Source of the DNA: DASPHG01 sp963849605
GTDB lineage: Bacteria; Actinomycetota; Thermoleophilia; Solirubrobacterales; Thermoleophilaceae
Direction: 5' to 3'
Length of the DNA stretch: 64,000 bases
NCBI GenBank assembly: GCA_963849605.1
Contig: CAWKHX010000015.1
Span: forward strand, 682,001-746,000
The number at the start of each line of letters is the position of its first letter. The first letter of the stretch is position 1. Below the pieces are notes generated by a model. The model worked only from the letters and a program-made list of their open reading frames with translations, had not been told where the DNA came from and did no database searches. The position numbers were made by a program, and so were the translations under genes. Below are positions 58,974 through 64,000 of this stretch, in pieces.

Positions 58974-59699
58974 TCAGCCGCTGCGCCGGAAGCCCGCGCG
59001 GCGCCATTTGCGCTGCCTGATCGTCTCCTTCACGCGGGCGATGTACTCGCCTGTCCCGTAGCGCCAGCGGCCGCTGTACCAGAGCCCGACCGAGCCCCAC
59101 AGGTCGCCGCGCGTGTAGCGCTCGCCGCGTACCTCCGTGTTGAGCCACCGGAAGCGCCCGTCGTAGGCGGCTCGCAGCCACGCCCCGTAGTAGTCGACGT
59201 TGAACGCGGTCGAGCGGCGCGTGGCGGGGAAGCAGCAGTGCGGCCCGCGCTTGACCTGCATGAGGCCGTATGAGTCGCCGCCGTCACCGATCGCGCTCAT
59301 CTTCCACCACGACTCGACGACCGCGACCGCCCGCAGGACGTCCGGCGAGAAACCCCACTTGCGCGCGCCCCACTGGATGATCTCGTCGGTCGTGCCGGTG
59401 TAGTCGCCGCTCACGCGGCGCTTGTACGCACGCGGCAGCTCGCTCGCGTGCCTGAAGCGGCGGAGGGTGTCGGCGCTCACCCGGCGGTGGTTCTCGTCGC
59501 GGTTCTGCCGCCGGGGCTCCCAGCTGGAGCGATCCACGCGCGCCGCCGCGGCCTCATCGCTGATGGCGACCGGCTGCGACCGAGCTGCGCGCGTCTCCGC
59601 GCCCGTCGCGGGTGCGGCGCTCGCGGCGGCTGTGCCAGAAAGCACGGCGGCGCACAGCAACGTGCGGATCTGTCGGCTCGATACTCGAGTCGGCGGCAT
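58974..59699 (-). CDS. Secreted lytic transglycosylase-like protein
   Basis: 241 residues with a signal peptide (RTLLCAAVLSGTAAASAAPA). Residues about 110-230 form an SLT fold: GFSPDVLRAVAVVESWWKMS with the catalytic Glu, DGGDSYGLMQVKRGPHCCFP and VDYYGAWLRAAYDGRFRWLN. It would cleave peptidoglycan glycan strands. The region between (SSWEPRRQNRDENHRRVSAD) is a linker. Divergent from the M14 carboxypeptidase. Confidence 0.82.
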   Translation of the reverse strand: MPPTRVSSRQIRTLLCAAVLSGTAAASAAPATGAETRAARSQPVAISDEAAAARVDRSSWEPRRQNRDENHRRVSADTLRRFRHASELPRAYKRRVSGDYTGTTDEIIQWGARKWGFSPDVLRAVAVVESWWKMSAIGDGGDSYGLMQVKRGPHCCFPATRRSTAFNVDYYGAWLRAAYDGRFRWLNTEVRGERYTRGDLWGSVGLWYSGRWRYGTGEYIARVKETIRQRKWRRAGFRRSG

Positions 59700-59842
59700 G
59701 TTCCCCCGGCACCTGGCCCGTCCCCTACGGACCTCGGGAGCGGCGCATTAAAACAGGTTGACCTGGATTACGAAAGTTTTGCGCCAAAACGGCGTTTTCT
59801 CGTTAAGGGGGGTCCACGAGGAACACCAACAGGGGGTTTGTC

Positions 59843-62404
59843 TTGCTGTTTCGGAACCAGAAGCGGCGCGTAGCGCCGGTCGGATTGCTCATCTGCGCGG
59901 CAGTCGCCGCCACGGCCTGCGTGCCCGCGACGGCATCCGCGACCGACCTCCTGAATACCAAGCTGAGGGCCGCCAAGAAGGCGAAGCGGACCTGCTCCGA
60001 CGACGTCTACACCCAGCGTCGCGGCGTCGCCATCCGGCGCGTGCGCGCGGCCGACACCGGGCTGGTCCAGGCCCGCCTCGTGCGCCGCGGCAGGACCGAC
60101 TGGGACCTCGCCGTCTTCGACCAGCGCGACCGCCTTGTCGCCGCCTCCTCGGCCTGGGCGACGCAGGAGTACGCGGAGGGCCTCGTCCACAAGGGCGACC
60201 GCCTCACGATCCAGGGCTGCCGCCGCTCCGGCCGCGGCAAGCGCGCGCGCCTTTCGGTCTCGACCGTCAGCGTGGCCGGCGCACCCGGCCCGCTCCAGCT
60301 CGTGCGCGTCTCGACGCCGACGCGCTACGCGAAGACGAAGCTGCTCGAGACCGGGCTCGACGTGACCGAGCACGGGCGGGAGACCTTCCTCGAAGTCGTC
60401 CTGCACGGCGCGAAGGACGCCAAGACGCTCGTCAAGAACGGCTTCTCCTACAAGGTCGTCGTCGCCGACCTGATCGCACTCGATCGCAAGCAGGCGCGGT
60501 ATGCGCCGGGCGACGGTGTGCTCGACAACGAGGCGGCGCGTGCGCCCGCTATGCCTTCAGGTCGCGTGACCTACCGCCACCTGTGGGACTTCACGTCCGA
60601 CATGAAGATGCTGGCGGAGCAGCACCCCGAGTTCGTCAAGCCGATCACGCTCTCGGAGACGACGCTCGAGGGGCGCCCGATCGAGGGCATCGAGATCGCG
60701 AACGACGTGCAGGCGCAGGACGGCCGGCCCGTCTTCCTCCAGATGGGTGTGCACCACGCGCGCGAGTGGCCCTCGGCCGAGATGCCGATGGAGTGGGGCT
60801 TCGAGCTCGTGCAGGGGCTCGTTGACGGCGACGAACGCACAACCGACCTGCTGTCGAAGGCGCGCGTGATCATCGTCCCGGTCGTCAACCAGGATGGCTT
60901 CAACTTGTCGCGGGAGTCACAGCTCGACGGCCAGCAGGGGCTCGTGCCCGAGGCCGTCATCCGCAACCTCGCCTACAAGCGCAAGAACTGCCGCGTGGAT
61001 GCCGAGGCACCGTTCACGGACATCCCCGCGGAGGGCGAGTGCGCCGAGGCGGAGCCGAACCAGGGCGTCGACCCGAACCGCAACTACGGCGGCCTCTGGG
61101 GTGGCGGCGGAGCGAGCGGCAACCCGCTCGACGAGATCTTCTGGGGCAACGGGCCGTTCTCGGAGCCCGAGACCCAGGCGGTCCAGGACCTCGTCTCCAC
61201 CCGCCAGGTGACGACGCTGATCACCAACCACACGTACTCCGACCTCGTCCTGCGCCCGCCGGGAGTGAAGTCCCAGGGACTGGCGTACGACCATGAGGTC
61301 TACAAGGCGCTCGGCGACAACATGGCCGCCCAAAACGGCTACACGAGCCAGTACGGCTGGGAGCTCTACGACACGACGGGGACGACCGAGGACTGGTCGT
61401 ACAGCGCGACCGGCGGTCTCGGCTTCACGTTCGAGATCGGCAAGGGCGAGGGCGTCGCCCTCACCGGCGCCGGCTTCCACCCGGCGTGGCCCGTGGGCGT
61501 GCCGGCCGAGTACTTCGGCAAGGGCCAGTACTTCGGCAAGGGCAACCGCGAGGCGTACTTCATCGCGCTCGAGAACGCGGCCAATCCGGAGATGCATTCG
61601 GTCATCACCGGCAAGGCGCAGCCTGGAGCCACGCTGCGGCTGTCGAAGACGTTCATGACGCAGACATCGCCGCGCGAGGAGAACGGCGGCCAGCCGATCG
61701 CGTTCCAGGACCATCTCGTGACGACGCTGCCCGTCGGCAGTGGTGGCACGTTCGAGTGGCACGTGAACCCGTCCACGCGGCCGGGCGTCGCGAAGGGCGT
61801 GCCGGGGCGGACGGTAACCGGGCCGCCGGACCAGCCGCTCGAGTTCACGCACGACGTCACGTCGCCGTTCCTCCCGGGTGCCGGCACGACCGGCCAGGAT
61901 GTCGCGGGCGAGTTCGCGCCGCCGGAGGCCAAGCCGCTCTTCCGCGACGCGGCTCCGGGCACCTACGAGGACCGCGAGTTCGACATCAGCTCGAACAACG
62001 GCCGGATGACGTTCACCGCGTCGTGGCCGAACCACGAGACGGGGGCGGTCACGAACGACAGCGACCTGAAGATGTACCGGCAGCTCGAGGACGGCTCGTG
62101 GGATCAGGTCGCCTCAGCCGCGACCGACAACGCCGGTGGTCCGTCGGAGACGGGCGTCGTCGACAACCCGCCCGCCGGCCACTACAAGCTGCGCGTCGAG
62201 AACTGGGCGTCGCTCGACCGCGACTGGACGGCCGGGATCACGTTCACGCAGGGCACGTCGAGCCCCGGCATCCCGCCCGCGACCGAGAGCTGGAAGCTCG
62301 AGTGCCTGGTGGGCAGCAAGGTCAAGGCGACCCGGCAGGTGACGGTCGCCCGCGGCCAGTCCATGAACGTCGGGGACGCCTGCAAGAAGGGCGGAAAGAA
62401 GTAG
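59843..62404 (+). CDS. Secreted M14 zinc carboxypeptidase
   Basis: 853 residues. TTG start at 59843 with AGGGGG seven bases before; signal peptide VGLLICAAVAATACVPATAS. The zinc site is VFLQMGVHHAREWPSAEM (HxxE) with the later His in TTLITNHTYSDLV, and the catalytic Glu in GLGFTFEIGKGE. Residues 390-430 have NQGVDPNRNYGGLWGG. The C-terminal about 120 residues resemble a pre-peptidase (PPC) domain (MTFTASWPNHETGAVTNDSD, GHYKLRVENWASLDRDW). The enzyme trims peptides outside the cell. Confidence 0.92.
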   Translation: MLFRNQKRRVAPVGLLICAAVAATACVPATASATDLLNTKLRAAKKAKRTCSDDVYTQRRGVAIRRVRAADTGLVQARLVRRGRTDWDLAVFDQRDRLVAASSAWATQEYAEGLVHKGDRLTIQGCRRSGRGKRARLSVSTVSVAGAPGPLQLVRVSTPTRYAKTKLLETGLDVTEHGRETFLEVVLHGAKDAKTLVKNGFSYKVVVADLIALDRKQARYAPGDGVLDNEAARAPAMPSGRVTYRHLWDFTSDMKMLAEQHPEFVKPITLSETTLEGRPIEGIEIANDVQAQDGRPVFLQMGVHHAREWPSAEMPMEWGFELVQGLVDGDERTTDLLSKARVIIVPVVNQDGFNLSRESQLDGQQGLVPEAVIRNLAYKRKNCRVDAEAPFTDIPAEGECAEAEPNQGVDPNRNYGGLWGGGGASGNPLDEIFWGNGPFSEPETQAVQDLVSTRQVTTLITNHTYSDLVLRPPGVKSQGLAYDHEVYKALGDNMAAQNGYTSQYGWELYDTTGTTEDWSYSATGGLGFTFEIGKGEGVALTGAGFHPAWPVGVPAEYFGKGQYFGKGNREAYFIALENAANPEMHSVITGKAQPGATLRLSKTFMTQTSPREENGGQPIAFQDHLVTTLPVGSGGTFEWHVNPSTRPGVAKGVPGRTVTGPPDQPLEFTHDVTSPFLPGAGTTGQDVAGEFAPPEAKPLFRDAAPGTYEDREFDISSNNGRMTFTASWPNHETGAVTNDSDLKMYRQLEDGSWDQVASAATDNAGGPSETGVVDNPPAGHYKLRVENWASLDRDWTAGITFTQGTSSPGIPPATESWKLECLVGSKVKATRQVTVARGQSMNVGDACKKGGKK

Positions 62405-62408
62405 GCGC

Positions 62409-63950
62409 CTAGCGGGCGCGCACCTCGCGGACGAAGGCGTCGCGGCGCCCGCCGCGGCGTCTCGCCGTCGAGGTGACCCGGTAGCGGCCGGGCTGCGCGA
62501 ACGTGTGCGTGACGTGGCGGCCCCGGATCGGTCCTGAGCCATCGCCGAAGCGCCATACGCGCCGGTCGGCACGAGCGCCGCGGAAGTCGAACCGGCGCGC
62601 GCCGACCCGTCTGGCCTTGAACGACGCGTTAGCGGCGGGTCGGGCGCGCTTCGTGCGCGTGCGGATCGCGGTGCCGAAGTCGAGCCAGCCGTCGTAGGGG
62701 CCGCTCATCCAGAACACGTCGTGTTCCCTGCCGAAGGACGGCCCGCGCACCGATACCGGCCGGTAGTTGCCAGTCGCGCTCGACGTTATGGGCGTCGAGG
62801 TCCAGGTCAGGCCGCCGTCCGGCGTCTGCCAGCGCTCGACTTGGTAGACGCCCCCGACCTGGCGCGACAGGTACACAACTGATGGGTCACGGCTGTCGAG
62901 CACGAGCCCACCCGCGTAGTACGGGTCGCCGCCCGTGTAGATCGCTGGGCCCGACGCCGTGATCTGATGGCTCACCCAGGCGACGCCGTTCCAGCGTGCG
63001 TAGTGGTAACGGTGGTCCGTCGCCGACGGGAAGGTGGCGTAGACGACGACGGGACGGCCGTCGCGTCCCATGCCGACGTCGTACGCCCACGAGGGCGCGC
63101 CGGTGGCCGTGCTCGAATAGACGAGGTCGGCCTGCGCAGGCTGGATGGCGCCCGCCCGCAGGCGCGCGATCGTCGTTCCGCTCGCGTGCTTCAGGTCCCC
63201 GCGCTCGTAGGCCATGTAGCGAACGCTCGTCGGCGTCTCACTCGGGTTGCCCTCGACGAAGGCGAACTGGATACGCCGCTTGCCGTTCGACTCATAGACG
63301 ACATACGGCCGCTGCCCGTCACCGTCGATCAGCGTGCGGGCGCGCGACCAGTCGCCGCCACCGCGCGAGGTCGACCACGCCGGCTCGAAGCCGCCGCCGC
63401 GCCAGAACAGGTACAGCGGATGCCGCTCGCGCGATAGCCACTGCGGGTTCGGATAGGTGTAGCCGTGGTTGCCCGGCGCGTTCGTGGGCACGCGGCGCTC
63501 GCGCTTCCACGCGGTGATGTCCTCGGGCCGGCGGGTCAGCCGGTAGACGAGATGCCTACGGCCGTTGGTCGAGTAGAAGACGAGCAACCTGCCGTCGGGC
63601 CGCGCGAGGATCGACGGGTTGTTGTGATCGTCCACACGCTCGCCCCTGCGGAGCACGGCGCGCGTGCGCACATGGGTGCGGTGGTCGTAGCTCGACACGA
63701 CGATCTGGCCGTGCGAATCGAGCCAGCCGACGTACGTGCGGCGGTGCGCGCCGTCGTAGTTGACCGCGCGCGGCTCGGTGAAGTACGTCCACGCGCCGTC
63801 GGGAGAGACCGCCTGCGTCGCGGCGTGCGCGGGGGCGGGCACGAGCAGGGCGGCCAGGATCGCGGGAGCGGCCAGGGGTGCGAGGCGGATCGTGCGCAGG
63901 CTAGCGGCCGTTTCGCCGAGCAGTGGCCCGCTAGGTTGCGAACCGCCCAT
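62409..63950 (-). CDS. Secreted BNR-4-like propeller protein with PKD-like domain
   Basis: 513 residues with a signal peptide (APLAAPAILAALLVPAPAHA). Residues 40-420 carry repeated propeller strands with PDGAWTYFTEPRAVNYDGAH, VDDHNNPSILARPDGRLLVF, TYPNPQWLSRERHPLYLFWR and PSWAYDVGMGRDGRPVVVYA. The last about 70 residues resemble a PKD domain (VWRFGDGSGPIRGRHVTHTF, GRYRVTSTARR). Relatives are sugar lyases or sialidase-like; catalysis is unproven. Confidence 0.75.
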   Translation of the reverse strand: MGGSQPSGPLLGETAASLRTIRLAPLAAPAILAALLVPAPAHAATQAVSPDGAWTYFTEPRAVNYDGAHRRTYVGWLDSHGQIVVSSYDHRTHVRTRAVLRRGERVDDHNNPSILARPDGRLLVFYSTNGRRHLVYRLTRRPEDITAWKRERRVPTNAPGNHGYTYPNPQWLSRERHPLYLFWRGGGFEPAWSTSRGGGDWSRARTLIDGDGQRPYVVYESNGKRRIQFAFVEGNPSETPTSVRYMAYERGDLKHASGTTIARLRAGAIQPAQADLVYSSTATGAPSWAYDVGMGRDGRPVVVYATFPSATDHRYHYARWNGVAWVSHQITASGPAIYTGGDPYYAGGLVLDSRDPSVVYLSRQVGGVYQVERWQTPDGGLTWTSTPITSSATGNYRPVSVRGPSFGREHDVFWMSGPYDGWLDFGTAIRTRTKRARPAANASFKARRVGARRFDFRGARADRRVWRFGDGSGPIRGRHVTHTFAQPGRYRVTSTARRRGGRRDAFVREVRAR

Positions 63951-64000
63951 GAACCGAATGCGCGCAACGAGACTGACCGCCGTGGTCGCACTGGCCGCGA
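63949..64000 (+). CDS. Start of a secreted protein (truncated by window end)
   Basis: ATG at 63949 opens MNRMRATRLTAVVALAA, a typical signal-peptide start, and runs off the window. Its start codon overlaps that of the divergent propeller gene (CATG). Too short to identify. Confidence 0.45.
   Translation, partial: MNRMRATRLTAVVALAA

Noticed and set aside
59743..59842. Riboswitch-like leader before the M14 gene
   Set aside because: Short nested repeats (GTTTT, AAAAC, GTTTT) occur, but no known riboswitch core could be recognised.

Overview
The window reads as a high-GC chromosome of an actinobacterium, most likely class Thermoleophilia (Solirubrobacterales/Gaiellales type). This is inferred from gene families rather than a 16S gene: paired SnoaL-like proteins starting MSEENVE, a deazaflavin (F420)-type nitroreductase, an ANTAR regulator, heptad-repeat GGDEF protein, a small Cys-rich CECGD protein, DUF6510, DUF6812 and many secreted enzymes with TTG/GTG starts. 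Genes are dense on both strands, with many 1-8 base start/stop overlaps. No rRNA, CRISPR array, transposase or intact prophage is visible. Apart from the segment inside the broken tRNA-Ser, no stretch above about 300 bases lacks a gene.

Layout: 0-9 kb holds the end of a CocE-type hydrolase, exonuclease III, a sigma/anti-sigma-like pair, tRNA-Arg, two SnoaL proteins, an aldehyde dehydrogenase, a deacetylase-methyltransferase fusion and a GGDEF protein; this stretch has an unusual number of frameshifts. 9-20 kb holds TetR and LuxR regulators, an EAL protein, a Wzz/BY-kinase, secreted proteases, an epimerase and tadA. At 20.3-21.4 kb a tRNA-Ser(CGA) gene is cut in its anticodon loop by 924 bases carrying ruined DUF5131 and TcmP-like genes and an A-rich tail. 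21-30 kb holds a molybdopterin oxidoreductase/flavin reductase operon, a TIR-like protein overlapping LtrA, stress proteins and a tightly coupled STAS-led operon. 30-40 kb holds a TetR/MMPL/thioredoxin-reductase-like unit with a clear operator, tag, a MarR-GNAT fusion with a perfect palindrome, and a second MMPL exporter. 40-54 kb has a His-rich membrane protein, a long minus-strand run (membrane protein, monooxygenase, penicillin acylase-type enzyme, phosphoesterase, SDR) facing a MerR regulator across a shared palindromic promoter, and a ceramidase-like enzyme. 54-64 kb holds tRNA-Ser(GGA), an ECF sigma factor with SnoaL tail, and secreted or surface proteins (LPVTG protein, lytic transglycosylase, M14 carboxypeptidase, BNR/PKD protein).

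Functional threads are cell envelope and secretion (Wzz/BY-kinase, deacetylase, transglycosylase, LPVTG protein, proteases), signalling (GGDEF, EAL, LuxR, ANTAR, STAS, two sigma factors), efflux and stress (two MMPL pumps, two universal stress proteins) and DNA/tRNA maintenance (xth, tag, tadA). Many single-base frameshifts, nearly all in the same direction, suggest residual insertion errors in the assembly; affected genes are annotated across the shift. The most unusual items are the interrupted tRNA-Ser, the TIR-like protein with an unrecognised C-terminal domain, interleaved inverted repeats at 16.2 kb and the leaderless divergent MerR promoter.
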